Assembly: GCA_049840875.1 (NCBI GenBank)
Contig: JASGJE010000011.1
Location: forward strand, 1,178,001-1,242,000
DNA length: 64,000 nucleotides
Direction of reading: 5' to 3'
DNA from: JAFDYH01 sp049840875
Lineage (GTDB): Bacteria; Bacteroidota; Bacteroidia; Chitinophagales; Chitinophagaceae
Positions 8,583-17,141 of the stretch are shown one piece after another. The position numbers and the translations under genes were made by a program. The notes below the pieces were generated by a model, which saw only the letters and a program-made list of their open reading frames with translations, was not told the DNA's origin and did no database searches. Each line of letters opens with the position of its first letter. Within the stretch, counting starts at the first letter, position 1.

Positions 8583-9157
8583 ATTTTCCGAAAAGTAAAA
8601 CAATTTAATCATTGTAAACATGTAAAACCTGCTCAGTAGTTGCTCTGTACAGTGCAAAGTATTTCAAAACTATCCGCAATTTGGTTTTAAAAAGTAGGGT
8701 AAAGCTGTACACAGAATTTAATTGTGCCCGTCATTAATACGATGTGAAAGGTTTAATAATTTCCTGGTTCTATCCAAATATGTTAATGGAGATTTTGCCG
8801 CACCTGCCTAAAACTTAATAATGGATAGTCCTTAACTTTTAAGAATATGATATTAATCGAATCACGTCAGTTCATGGAATTCATTAAAATTCACATTATG
8901 CTAAACAGGAAATTTGCTAATGGATTATTCGCTAATATTTTTTATTGTTACGTCGCTGTTTAAAATACTTCAAACATGAATATGCAATTTTCTCTCAACT
9001 TGATGTCGCATTTTGCGACTTCAGATCTTCATATTCTTTTAAATTAAGTTTAAAAAAAGGGAATCACTTTAAATTATAAACAAAATTCTTATTGTCAAAT
9101 AGTTACTTATCTAAATTTATTCTGCATAAAAAGTTCCCTTGAAAACAGAACATTTTT
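8583..9157. other. 575-base interval without a supported gene
   Basis: This AT-rich stretch separates the thiolase promoter region from the toxin gene. A possible -7-like string (TACTTTGC, one base short of consensus) lies on the minus strand near 8660. A perfect six-base inverted repeat GTCGCA/TGCGAC with a three-base spacer lies at 9005-9019. A 38-codon plus-strand frame from 8847 to 8963 exists but has no supporting feature. I see nothing else. Confidence 0.5.
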
Positions 9158-9460
9158 TTATTTATTCCTGTATTTCTTTTTTGGATTACGACGTGTATGA
9201 AAAACCGATACTATAGCGATTATTTTTTTCCTTTCATGTATCCGATAAATTACGAGATAAGGGAAAATTTTCACCCCCGCCTCCCGATATGTTTTCTTTC
9301 TTTCAGGATATCGTTTGGGATTTTTCTCCATCACTCGGACACATCGATAGACTTCTTCTTTAAATTTATCACCAAGGCCTGGCTGTCTTTCTTCATACCA
9401 TTCCCATGCTGCAAGTAATTCGTTCCGCGCTTTTGATAAAAACTCAGTACTGTAGATCAT
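9158..9460 (-). CDS. ParE/RelE superfamily toxin
   Basis: The 100-residue protein has the compact basic RelE/ParE fold: an N-terminal strand followed by ARNELLAAWEWYEERQPGLGDKF, then ERKKTYREAGVKIFPYLVIYRIHE and a final VFHTRRNP. ParE-type members inhibit gyrase and RelE-type members cut mRNA; the sequence looks more like the ParE subgroup, although I cannot assign the target. The ATG overlaps the antitoxin stop in ATGA, typical of these operons. The tail is very basic (KKKYRNK). Confidence 0.88.
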   Translation of the reverse strand: MIYSTEFLSKARNELLAAWEWYEERQPGLGDKFKEEVYRCVRVMEKNPKRYPERKKTYREAGVKIFPYLVIYRIHERKKIIAIVSVFHTRRNPKKKYRNK

Positions 9461-9720
9461 TTTTCAGATCGTCTTTTTTTCATCTGCTCTATAGAAGCAT
9501 CAATTTCTGAAAGTGTATATCCTTTTTCTTTTCCATTTGACCAAGAGTCATATCGTTTGTCTAATTCTTTTATAAAAGCATTATCCTTCCACCACTGCAA
9601 TTCCTCAGTAATTTCTTCTTCAAGCATCGTATAAATAGCCTTCAGTTTTTTTTCATCAGCCACCCGGATATAGTCGTATAACTTCTCTCTTACAGCCGCT
9701 GTTGTCATAGTAGTTTGCAT
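9457..9720 (-). CDS. Antitoxin of the ParE/RelE pair
   Basis: An 87-residue acidic/basic helical protein starting MQTTMTTAAVREKLYDYI and ending in a charged MKKRRSEK tail. It contains VADEKKLKAIYTMLEEEI, a pattern common in small Bacteroidota antitoxins paired with ParE-like toxins. No clear ribbon-helix-helix is visible. The start at 9720 is chosen because a -7 box lies five bases upstream; the longer frame to 9795 runs through that promoter. An internal ATG at 9708 is possible. Stop and toxin start overlap by four bases. Confidence 0.8.
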   Translation of the reverse strand: MQTTMTTAAVREKLYDYIRVADEKKLKAIYTMLEEEITEELQWWKDNAFIKELDKRYDSWSNGKEKGYTLSEIDASIEQMKKRRSEK

Positions 9721-9725
9721 TTTCA

Positions 9726-9733
9726 CAAATTTA
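9726..9733 (-). promoter_or_regulatory. -7 promoter box (TAAATTTG) of the ParE-type operon
   Basis: On the minus strand TAAATTTG fits TAnnTTTG and ends five bases before the antitoxin ATG at 9720, predicting a very short leader. The same octamer occurs upstream of the PIN-type antitoxin gene at 60832. Confidence 0.5.
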
Positions 9734-10002
9734 CTTTTTAAAAACGATAGTTTGAAACGGATGATATTTCTTGGTATTCCGACGAATCTCTTCAAACATC
9801 TTATCGAATTTACTACCTAATACGAGAGAGAGACTGGATTCTGATTTACGAAACTGCTATACTCTTTTATATCGAATACAACCAACAGTATTTTAGGTAA
9901 TGCACGGCCGAACCCCATTCCACAAAACAAATCCACATTCCTTTACTCTTCGTTATTGATATGTAAATTCGTTTTCATTTCCTAAATCTTAAACCGAATA
10001 CG

Positions 10003-10704
10003 ATGAAAAGAATAATTCTCTTCGCTTGTTTACTTGCAGCCATGCCGGCATTCGCACAGAGTTCGGATTTTAAAATGCCGTCAGAGATAAAGTTTGAAAG
10101 AACTGCGGTACAAAAAATAACCGATAAAAAGACGACAATGCTTACATACTATTTTACGGTAAATGGTGATTATGCTGCATTGAAGCCTGAGGCGAAAGAC
10201 AACACGATGATCATTTATACCAAAGAAGGCAACATGCTTATTGTAAGCGAGAAGGAAAAAACGATTGTTGTGATGAACATGAAAGGCATTCTCAACATGG
10301 CAAAGGAGATAGCCGAAAACCACGCTTCAAAAGACAGTCTGAAAGAAAAAGCCAGTTCGAGGAAAACGGGTAATACCAAATCAATATCCGGCTACACTGC
10401 TGAAGAATATGAGGTAACTACCGAAAAAGGCAAAATGAATCTTTGGTATGCAAAAGTAGATTTTAATTCTGTACTGGCTATGACGATGGGTATGATGAAA
10501 GGACCTGGCGGCAAAAGCGCTTATCCCGGCCAGGATCTTGGCGACCTGCCAACACCTGATAAGGGCCGGTACATGGTGCAGGTTGACAAAGACGGAAAGA
10601 CAGTGCTCGAAACGTTGAGTATCGATAAAACAGATTTCAAATTCTCCACTGCCGGCTACACTGTCCGTGATATGAGCAGCATGATGAAGGGAAATTCCCA
10701 GTAA
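10003..10704 (+). CDS. DUF4412-like exported protein
   Basis: A 233-residue protein with a clear signal peptide (MKRIILFACLLAAMPAFAQ). The mature region has short beta-strand motifs such as MIIYTKEGNMLIVSEKEKTIVVMNMKG and a later SGYTAEEYEVTTEKGKMNLWYAK, which resemble DUF4412 proteins with an LolA-like layout. Function is unknown and the location is likely periplasmic. Its stop lies 28 bases before the rlmN start, but rlmN has its own promoter box in between. Confidence 0.7.
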   Translation: MKRIILFACLLAAMPAFAQSSDFKMPSEIKFERTAVQKITDKKTTMLTYYFTVNGDYAALKPEAKDNTMIIYTKEGNMLIVSEKEKTIVVMNMKGILNMAKEIAENHASKDSLKEKASSRKTGNTKSISGYTAEEYEVTTEKGKMNLWYAKVDFNSVLAMTMGMMKGPGGKSAYPGQDLGDLPTPDKGRYMVQVDKDGKTVLETLSIDKTDFKFSTAGYTVRDMSSMMKGNSQ

Positions 10705-10720
10705 AAGCAGCTCCGGGCCG

Positions 10721-10728
10721 TATCTTTG
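10721..10728 (+). promoter_or_regulatory. -7 promoter box of rlmN, four bases before ATG
   Basis: TATCTTTG at 10721-10728, then CGGC, then the ATG at 10733. This is the same arrangement as for the phosphatase and trmD genes and predicts a leaderless rlmN mRNA. Confidence 0.6.
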
Positions 10729-10732
10729 CGGC

Positions 10733-11779
10733 ATGATCAAAACGGGGAAAAAGAATATCAGGCACTTAACGTTGAACGACCTGGAGAAGTATTTCGAAGA
10801 AAAGGGAGATAAAAAATTCAGGGCCAAACAGGTATACGAATGGCTTTGGCAAAAACAGGCTGGTTCTTTTGATGCGATGACCAATCTTTCAAAAGATCTG
10901 CGCCAGGAGCTATCTACAGATTTTTCATTACCTGCCTTAACGATCGATGCCACCCAATATTCAACCGACGGCACTATAAAAAGCCGATTCAAAACATTCG
11001 ACGGCCATTTAGTAGAAGGGGTGTTGATCCCCACTGAAGACCGAAAAACGGCTTGTGTTTCTTCGCAGATAGGCTGTTCACTAAGTTGTAAATTTTGCGC
11101 TACCGGCTATATCGATAAAAAGCGAAACCTGGAATTTGATGAGATATACGATGAGGTGGTATTGATCAACCAGCAAAGCGAACGCATACACGAAAAAAAA
11201 CTAAGCAATATTGTTTTTATGGGTATGGGCGAACCGCTTTTGAATTATAAAAATGTATTAAAAGCGATTGATCGCATTACTTCTCCCGATGGATTGGCAA
11301 TGAGCCCAAAGCGTATCACAGTTTCAACAGCGGGTGTGGCGAAAATGATCCGGCAACTGGGAGAAGATAATGTAAAGTTCAAGCTCGCTCTGTCCCTTCA
11401 CGCTGCAAATGATAAAAAAAGGCACGAGATCATGCCAATCAATGATTCAAACAATATCAAGTCACTTGTTGATGCGTTGAACTATTTTTACAAACACACA
11501 AAGAACGAAATCACGTTTGAATACATATTGTTTGACAACTTTAATGACAGCCTGGAGGATGCAAACGAATTAATAAAATTATACCGTCAGGTTCCGGTTG
11601 ACCTGGTGAACCTAATTGAATACAATCCAATTGAATTTGCCCGGTTCACCAAACCATCTGAACAAAAAACAGAAGCCTTTATGAATCACCTGGAAAAAAA
11701 CAGGGTGAATGTGAGATTGCGAAGAAGCCGCGGAAAGGATATTGACGCAGCTTGTGGACAGCTGGCGAATAAGGCGTGA
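10733..11779 (+). CDS. rlmN: Dual-specificity RNA methyltransferase RlmN
   Basis: The 348-residue radical-SAM enzyme methylates C2 of A2503 in 23S rRNA and A37 in some tRNAs. The CxxxCxxC cluster site is at Cys115, Cys119 and Cys122 (GCSLSCKFCATG). The conserved FMGMGEPLLNY and ALSLHAAND motifs are present, and Cys341 in AACGQLA is the expected methyl-carrying cysteine. Length is normal. It opens a run of RNA-modification genes with two pseudouridine synthases downstream. Confidence 0.97.
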   Translation: MIKTGKKNIRHLTLNDLEKYFEEKGDKKFRAKQVYEWLWQKQAGSFDAMTNLSKDLRQELSTDFSLPALTIDATQYSTDGTIKSRFKTFDGHLVEGVLIPTEDRKTACVSSQIGCSLSCKFCATGYIDKKRNLEFDEIYDEVVLINQQSERIHEKKLSNIVFMGMGEPLLNYKNVLKAIDRITSPDGLAMSPKRITVSTAGVAKMIRQLGEDNVKFKLALSLHAANDKKRHEIMPINDSNNIKSLVDALNYFYKHTKNEITFEYILFDNFNDSLEDANELIKLYRQVPVDLVNLIEYNPIEFARFTKPSEQKTEAFMNHLEKNRVNVRLRRSRGKDIDAACGQLANKA

Positions 11780-11783
11780 GAAA

Positions 11784-11866
11784 AGGCATCAAGGCACAGA
11801 GGCACAAAGAAGTTTTCAGAACGATGTTATCTTACCGATTGACCATTGACTATTGATCATTCACCA
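11784..11866. repeat. Octad and heptad word repeats downstream of rlmN (element C)
   Basis: Just after the rlmN stop, 8-base words of the type AAGGCACA recur three times (about 11784-11812). A second block has four 7-base words starting at 11839, 11846, 11853 and 11860; the first is TTGACCA and the last TTCACCA. The two blocks are not obviously inverted copies of each other. The interval holds no gene. Confidence 0.5.
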
Positions 11867-11922
11867 CAACACAGATAAATTTCCATTAGCAAATAGCTCC
11901 TGTTGTAAAACAGTAAATAAAA

Positions 11923-12852
11923 ATGAAAAAGAAATCTACAAACAACTTCAGCAAATTTTCCCAAAAGAAAAGTAATGCCGCGATCAAAGAACAATTCAAG
12001 CAGGAAAAAAGAAAAATAAAGAAAGAAAGAGAAGAATTCTTTGAAAATAAAAGAAGACAAAAAACAGAAGATAGAATACAGAATGCTGGTTCGAAACCGG
12101 CATCCATCACCCGGCACCAGGCACCTGAACTGATGCCGCTGAATAAATTCATTTCTCATTCCGGCATTTGTTCACGAAGAGATGCAGCCGATATGATCAA
12201 GCTGGGAAAAGTAAAAGTAAATGGTGAATTGGTTACAGAACCTGGTCATAAAGTCACATCGAAAGATGTTGTAACTGTCAATGGTAAGAAAGCATTTCTT
12301 GAAAAGAATCTCGTTTATATTTTATTGAATAAACCCAAGGATTACATCACTACAACAGACGACCCCCAACAACGGAAAACTGTATTGGATTTGATTGGCA
12401 AAGCAACACAAGAAAGAGTTTATCCTGTTGGCCGTCTCGATCGCAATACATCCGGCGTTTTATTATTTACCAACGATGGTGATCTTTCCCAGAAATTGAC
12501 GCATCCAAGTAATGAAGTAAAAAAAATCTACCACGTTACACTCAATAAACCCCTCGATAAAAAAGATTTTGAAGCAATCCTCAAAGGTGTGACGCTTGAA
12601 GATGGACCAGCCAGTGTAGATGTATTGGCCTATGCCGATGCAGCCGATAAAACACAAATAGGTGTTGAGATACACAGCGGAAGGAACCGTATCGTTCGTC
12701 GCATTTTCGAACATATGGGCTATGATGTAAAAAACCTGGATCGTGTAATGTTTGCAGGACTTACCAAGAAAAATGTCGACCGTGGCAAATGGCGTTTTCT
12801 TACAGAAAAAGAAATTCGCGATCTTAAATACTTTGGTAAAGGCAACCGCTAA
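11923..12852 (+). CDS. RsuA/RluB-type pseudouridine synthase with basic N-terminal extension
   Basis: 309 residues. The first 65 or so are a lysine-rich, probably disordered extension. An S4 RNA-binding domain follows from about residue 68 (LNKFISHSGICSRRDAADM), then the catalytic domain with the family motif GRLDRNTSGVLLFTNDGD, whose Asp is the catalytic nucleophile. It should isomerise uridine in 23S or 16S rRNA; the exact site cannot be read from sequence. Such basic N-terminal extensions are frequent in Bacteroidota homologues. The start at 11923 is the first ATG of the frame. Confidence 0.92.
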   Translation: MKKKSTNNFSKFSQKKSNAAIKEQFKQEKRKIKKEREEFFENKRRQKTEDRIQNAGSKPASITRHQAPELMPLNKFISHSGICSRRDAADMIKLGKVKVNGELVTEPGHKVTSKDVVTVNGKKAFLEKNLVYILLNKPKDYITTTDDPQQRKTVLDLIGKATQERVYPVGRLDRNTSGVLLFTNDGDLSQKLTHPSNEVKKIYHVTLNKPLDKKDFEAILKGVTLEDGPASVDVLAYADAADKTQIGVEIHSGRNRIVRRIFEHMGYDVKNLDRVMFAGLTKKNVDRGKWRFLTEKEIRDLKYFGKGNR

Positions 12853-12894
12853 TTAAAACCATACATTTTTCAATTCACCAAATGCTTATTGACC

Positions 12895-13797
12895 ATGCAA
12901 ACCACTGTTGCGAAGAAACCCTACATACCTGATGCGTGGGAAACTGTTCCCTGCCCGTTTTGTAATTCGACTGAATACTCGGTATATGAACGATTCGGCA
13001 GTGAAATGCAATACACTTATGTTCTTTGTAAGAATTGCCGCCTGGTATACACATCTCCACGACCTGTTTACAACAAACATTTTATTGATGCTGCCTACGC
13101 TGAATATTATCAATATGCAGAAGAGTTAAAAGCAGAAGATTTTGAAAACATTCCTGAGTCGGGGTTGAATATGTTTAAAAAAGAAATGCAGCAAATAATC
13201 CGTTATGATACTAAAAGATCGCTGGCATTGGATATTGGATCTGGTATGGGAACGTTCTTATTGGCCGCAAAACCGTACTATAAAGAAGTGATGGGATTGG
13301 ATGTTTCCGAAAAGATGGCGGCATTTATCAAACGAACACTTGGAATAAATATCTACATCAAACAACTGGAAGACTTCGATTATCCTGAAAAGTTTTCGAT
13401 GATACACATGAGCCATGTATTGGAGCATATACCCAATCCGAATGAATGGCTGCAAAAAGCAAGAACGTTGTTGACAGATGGCGGTATTCTCGTAATTAAT
13501 GTGCCAAATAAGTTTTCTTTCAGTTACAGGTTGCAATATTTTTTCTATAAACTGAAACTGAAGAAACAATTCTCCAGTTCCTGGAGCGATCCTTCCCGTA
13601 CTCCGGATCACCTGGTTGAGCCAACAATACCAAGTATGCTGTATTTGATTAAAAAGAATGGCTTTGATGTACTGGAATATTATTCATACAGCCGTAAGGA
13701 TCCTGTATCGAATCAATCTTTGTTTTCAAAATTTATGAACCGGTTCTTAAAGGTCGGCAGCAACCTGGCCTTTATCACCACACCCAAAAAGTATTGA
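12895..13797 (+). CDS. Class I SAM-dependent methyltransferase with N-terminal zinc ribbon
   Basis: 300 residues. The N-terminus has paired cysteines (VPCPFCNST and VLCKNCRLVYTSPRP) forming a likely zinc ribbon. The SAM domain shows ALDIGSGMGTFLLAA (motif I), VMGLDVSEKM and FSMIHMSHVLEHIPNPNEWL, as in Methyltransf_11/23-type enzymes. The substrate is not evident; similar proteins modify sugars or quinones. The ATG at 12895 is preferred over a TTG two codons upstream. Its TGA is immediately followed by the ATG of the RluA-type synthase, so the two are translated from one mRNA. Confidence 0.88.
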   Translation: MQTTVAKKPYIPDAWETVPCPFCNSTEYSVYERFGSEMQYTYVLCKNCRLVYTSPRPVYNKHFIDAAYAEYYQYAEELKAEDFENIPESGLNMFKKEMQQIIRYDTKRSLALDIGSGMGTFLLAAKPYYKEVMGLDVSEKMAAFIKRTLGINIYIKQLEDFDYPEKFSMIHMSHVLEHIPNPNEWLQKARTLLTDGGILVINVPNKFSFSYRLQYFFYKLKLKKQFSSSWSDPSRTPDHLVEPTIPSMLYLIKKNGFDVLEYYSYSRKDPVSNQSLFSKFMNRFLKVGSNLAFITTPKKY

Positions 13798-14514
13798 ATG
13801 AAATTGCCCGAGATAATTTATGAAAACGAGAATTTCATAGTTCTGAATAAACCATCAGGTTTGCTATCTATCCCGGATCGTGAAGGAAAAGAAATTTCAT
13901 TGAAGATGTTGTTGCTTGAAAAATATGGCAACATATTTACCGTACATCGTCTTGATCGTGATACAAGCGGTATTATCATTTTTGCCAAAGATGAGGATAC
14001 GCATAAACATCTTTCCACTCAATTTGAGGAACGAACGACAAAGAAGATATACAACGGTCTTGTATTGGGCAAAATGGAAATTAGCAAAGATGTTATTGAC
14101 AAACCGATTGCGGAACATTTTTCGCGGAAAGGAAAAATGATGGTGACGGCGAAGGGCAAATCATCAATAACCGCTTTTGAATTAATAGAACAGTTTCGAA
14201 GCTATGCCTGGATGCAATTCAACATTCTCACCGGAAGAACACACCAGATTCGTATACACATGAGCGATCTTGGCCACCCGATTGCTTGTGATGAATTATA
14301 CGGAGATGATAAGCCAATTCTTCTTTCCTCGTTTAAAAAGAAATTCAAACTTTCCAAACTGGAAGAAGAAGAAAAGCCTATTCTTAATCGTCTGGCATTG
14401 CATGCAGCAGAACTAAGTTTCAAGGATGCCAATCAACAACTCCTGCATTTTGAAGCGCCATTGCCGAAAGATTTAAAAGCCTTGTTGCAGCAGTTGCGGA
14501 AATGGAATCAGTAA
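13798..14514 (+). CDS. RluA-family pseudouridine synthase
   Basis: The 238-residue enzyme has the RluA signature HRLDRDTSGIIIFAKDED (catalytic Asp in the RLD motif) and the downstream GRTHQIRIHMSDLGHPIACDELYGD. There is no S4 domain, as in short RluA members. It modifies a uridine in rRNA or tRNA; the site is not predictable. Its start codon directly abuts the methyltransferase stop. An unusual charged segment FKKKFKLSKLEEEEK sits within the late catalytic domain. Confidence 0.94.
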   Translation: MKLPEIIYENENFIVLNKPSGLLSIPDREGKEISLKMLLLEKYGNIFTVHRLDRDTSGIIIFAKDEDTHKHLSTQFEERTTKKIYNGLVLGKMEISKDVIDKPIAEHFSRKGKMMVTAKGKSSITAFELIEQFRSYAWMQFNILTGRTHQIRIHMSDLGHPIACDELYGDDKPILLSSFKKKFKLSKLEEEEKPILNRLALHAAELSFKDANQQLLHFEAPLPKDLKALLQQLRKWNQ

Positions 14515-14589
14515 AATAGAGCGGGGTTATTATAGTTGAAATCTTAATTCTTTCTCTGGAAATCGGTAATCATTATTTTTTGATTCAGT

Positions 14590-14752
14590 TCAAAACATTC
14601 TAACTACCAAATACGCAACAACAGCCGCTATATTAAATGATACACAGGCGAGAATCCAAACTTTTTTTCGTCTCTGAAAAATTTTTATCCCTGATCATTT
14701 CTCTTATACCAAAGAAACACGCAACTGCAACTATAAACAGGATGAGATACAT
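14590..14752 (-). pseudogene. Small two-helix membrane protein split by a frameshift in an A7 run
   Basis: Read on the minus strand from the ATG at 14752, the frame encodes MYLILFIVAVACFFGI, then a charged linker ending SETKK, and then runs to an early stop at 14633. Dropping one base in the run of seven A residues (14662-14668 on the plus strand as T) restores a second hydrophobic helix beginning VWILACVSFNIAAVV and a stop at 14590, giving about 54 residues. Two short helices joined by a charged linker make a plausible small membrane protein. It could be a pseudogene, a sequencing error, or expressed by slippage on the homopolymer. Confidence 0.45.
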
Positions 14753-15110
14753 GGTTTCGTATTTTATGATGATGATAATTGTATTTAACCGCGTATTCTA
14801 ACGGTAAAAATTCAAAATACAATTATATCCGGCAAAAAATTTCATTTGCAGTCATAAAATCGAAATATGAAAAATAGAAATATAAAAATCAATGATAACG
14901 AAATGAGATCATGAATATCTAAATTTAAATTCGATAAAATTCTTCAACCCTCATCGGTCATTTAATATCGCTACACTTAACGATCAAACAATAAAACGAT
15001 TTAATAACAGGCAAAGGACTTCACCCGATTGTAAAAACTAAGAAAATGGAATCGTTAGTGGCAATATATGTTCTGCTACTTCGTTTATGAAATTCACTAA
15101 AATGTTACGT

Positions 15111-15662
15111 ATGAAGAAAATATTTTTTCTTTTTGTTATTTGTAGTATAGTTTGTCTTTCATGCTCGAAAAGCAGGGACACCCAAGCTGATGGATCAACC
15201 TTTGAAGCGACAATTAATGGGAAAAAAATGGTTTTCAAAGTTATTTCTGCAACGTTATTAAGATCAACATTCCTTAACGAAAAAGAATTCGATATTATTG
15301 GCCGGGCTTCAGATAGCACAGAACTTGGATTGACAATAGGCGAAGAAACTTCACAGGGAAATGGACTAACTACAAAGACTTATGTGTTAAATCCCTTTCC
15401 CAAAGACGATCCAAACACAAGTGTAGATGAAAGCCTTCAATATATTGATGGGTTTACAACCTATACTCAATATATCAATAATATCTGGCTCACTGACGTA
15501 TATGATGAAAAGGGTGCATTTCATCTTACATCATGTGATGCGAACAACCACACAATCTCAGGTACGTTCGAATCCACACTTACTGGCAGGAGTACAGGCA
15601 CTGCAACCGTGGTAATAACTGGAGGTAAAATTAACAATATAAAATACCAGGTATTGAATTAA
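15111..15662 (+). CDS. Exported lipoprotein of unknown function
   Basis: A 183-residue protein with a lipoprotein signal (MKKIFFLFVICSIVCLSCS, lipobox LSC). The mature part begins with FEATINGKKMVFKVISATLL and consists of beta-strand-like segments ending in GTATVVITGGKINNIKYQVLN. This layout resembles DUF6252-type lipoproteins of Bacteroidota, but I am not certain. The start at 15111 gives a standard signal peptide; an upstream ATG at 15087 adds eight residues. It faces the amidohydrolase gene across a strong inverted repeat. Confidence 0.7.
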   Translation: MKKIFFLFVICSIVCLSCSKSRDTQADGSTFEATINGKKMVFKVISATLLRSTFLNEKEFDIIGRASDSTELGLTIGEETSQGNGLTTKTYVLNPFPKDDPNTSVDESLQYIDGFTTYTQYINNIWLTDVYDEKGAFHLTSCDANNHTISGTFESTLTGRSTGTATVVITGGKINNIKYQVLN

Positions 15663-15682
15663 ACAGTTTTAAGTTTTTAATG

Positions 15683-15735
15683 GTCGGATTGTTTGATTAT
15701 TATTATTCATACTTTCAACAATCAAACAATCCGAC
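15683..15735. terminator. Perfect 16-bp inverted repeat between convergent genes
   Basis: GTCGGATTGTTTGATT at 15683-15698 pairs perfectly with its reverse complement at 15720-15735 across a 21-base AT-rich loop. It sits between two convergent genes and could end both transcripts, but the loop is long and no T-run follows. The internal words show a loose 7-base rhythm like the other intergenic elements. Confidence 0.55.
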
Positions 15736-15764
15736 GATTAATGCTTTATTAGATTTCAATCAAA

Positions 15765-17042
15765 TTATTCATTCTTATAGACTACACCATTCTTCATCAC
15801 AAATTTCACACGGCCCATACTTTGTACATCTTTTACAGGATCGCCATCTACTGCAATAATATCTGCCAGCTTTCCTTTTTCAATTGAACCCAACTGATCA
15901 GTTACGCCCAATAATTCCGAAGCATTTACTGTTGCAGATTTTATCGCTTCGAGGATCGGCATGCCGGCTTCCGTCATGTAAATAAATTCTTTCCAGTTTT
16001 TTCCATGTGCATACACACCTGCATCGGTACCAAACGCAACTTTCACACCTGCTTTATATGCCTTTGCAAATGTGGCCTGGATCTTCGAGCCGGTTTCAAT
16101 TGCTTTTGGTACTATCACAGCAGGGTAATAACCTGGAATCTTTGCAGAATCAGCAACAGATTTACCAGCAATAATTGTTGGCACATACCATGTACCATAT
16201 TGTTTGAATAAGCTAATCGCTTCATCATCCATAAAAGTTCCATGCTCAATAGAAGTCACACCCGCTTTAATTGCCCGTTTCATTCCCTCGGCACCGTGTG
16301 CATGCGCAGCTACTTTAAATCCATAATCTTTCGCTGTGCTGATAATAGCTTTTAATTCTTCATCGGTAAACTGTGCGCCACTTCCGTTCGTGGCTACACT
16401 CAAAACGCCTCCTGTAGCTGTTATTTTTATCCAATCGCTTCCATCTTTATAGCGCTGACGAACAGCTTTGCGGCATTCGTCCGGGCCATTGGCTACACCA
16501 TCTTTTGGTCCGGGGTCACCCATCAGATCTTCACGATAACCATCTGTTGGGTCGGCATGACCACCTGTTGTTGCGATCGCTTTTCCCGCTGTATAAATGC
16601 GTGGCCCCTTCACCAATCCTTTATTAACTGCATTACGTAATGAAATATTTACACCGCTACCACCAAGATCGCGAACTGTCGTAAATCCGGCCATCAATGT
16701 TCGCTCTGCAAATACTGCTGACTGAAATGCATAGTCAGCAGGGTTCATGGTAAATGCCTGAAGATATTGGTTAGGATTCGTTTCTTCTTCAAGATGTACG
16801 TGCATGTCCATCAAGCCGGGCATTACTGTTTTATTTTTCAGATCAATCACTTTATCTGTTTTTGCTGCAGTTGCATAACCCTTCACTACATCGATGATTT
16901 TGTTTCCATCGGTAATGATGGTCATTTCATTCAGCTCCTGCAAGCTTTTCACATCAATTAATTGACCGCAATAGATAATGGTGCGCTGGGCTGACACCGA
17001 TACAGTAATTAAAAAAAGAAAGGAAAATAAAAGGCTTCTCAT
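15765..17042 (-). CDS. Secreted amidohydrolase family protein (imidazolonepropionase/prolidase-like)
   Basis: 425 residues with a signal peptide (MRSLLFSFLFLITVSVSAQ). The metal-dependent hydrolase core shows VMPGLMDMHVHLEEE (first metal HxH), the histidines in VAAHAHGAEGMKRAIKAG, the following SIEHGTF and the Asp in FGTDAGVYAH, all expected for the TIM-barrel amidohydrolase superfamily. Exported members often hydrolyse cyclic amides or Xaa-Pro dipeptides; the substrate here is unknown. It probably works in the periplasm or is surface-exposed. The next gene upstream, the peroxiredoxin, has its own terminator. Confidence 0.9.
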   Translation of the reverse strand: MRSLLFSFLFLITVSVSAQRTIIYCGQLIDVKSLQELNEMTIITDGNKIIDVVKGYATAAKTDKVIDLKNKTVMPGLMDMHVHLEEETNPNQYLQAFTMNPADYAFQSAVFAERTLMAGFTTVRDLGGSGVNISLRNAVNKGLVKGPRIYTAGKAIATTGGHADPTDGYREDLMGDPGPKDGVANGPDECRKAVRQRYKDGSDWIKITATGGVLSVATNGSGAQFTDEELKAIISTAKDYGFKVAAHAHGAEGMKRAIKAGVTSIEHGTFMDDEAISLFKQYGTWYVPTIIAGKSVADSAKIPGYYPAVIVPKAIETGSKIQATFAKAYKAGVKVAFGTDAGVYAHGKNWKEFIYMTEAGMPILEAIKSATVNASELLGVTDQLGSIEKGKLADIIAVDGDPVKDVQSMGRVKFVMKNGVVYKNE

Positions 17043-17088
17043 GTGTGTTAGTTTCTCAGCAAATTAATTCATGCAGGTCATAAAAAAC

Positions 17089-17114
17089 AAAAAAGAGCCT
17101 TTCAGCTCTTTTTT
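17089..17114 (-). terminator. Rho-independent terminator of the peroxiredoxin gene
   Basis: AAAAAAGAGC and GCTCTTTTTT form a perfect 10-bp stem with loop CTTTCA. It lies 28 bases after the peroxiredoxin stop, and A- and T-runs on either side make it usable in both directions. Confidence 0.8.
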
Positions 17115-17141
17115 ATTCATTGTTTCAAACAATTTTATTGA

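Noticed and set aside
8847..8963. 38-codon plus-strand frame in the thiolase-toxin interval
   Set aside because: No promoter box, ribosome site or recognisable peptide feature; expected by chance in AT-rich DNA.
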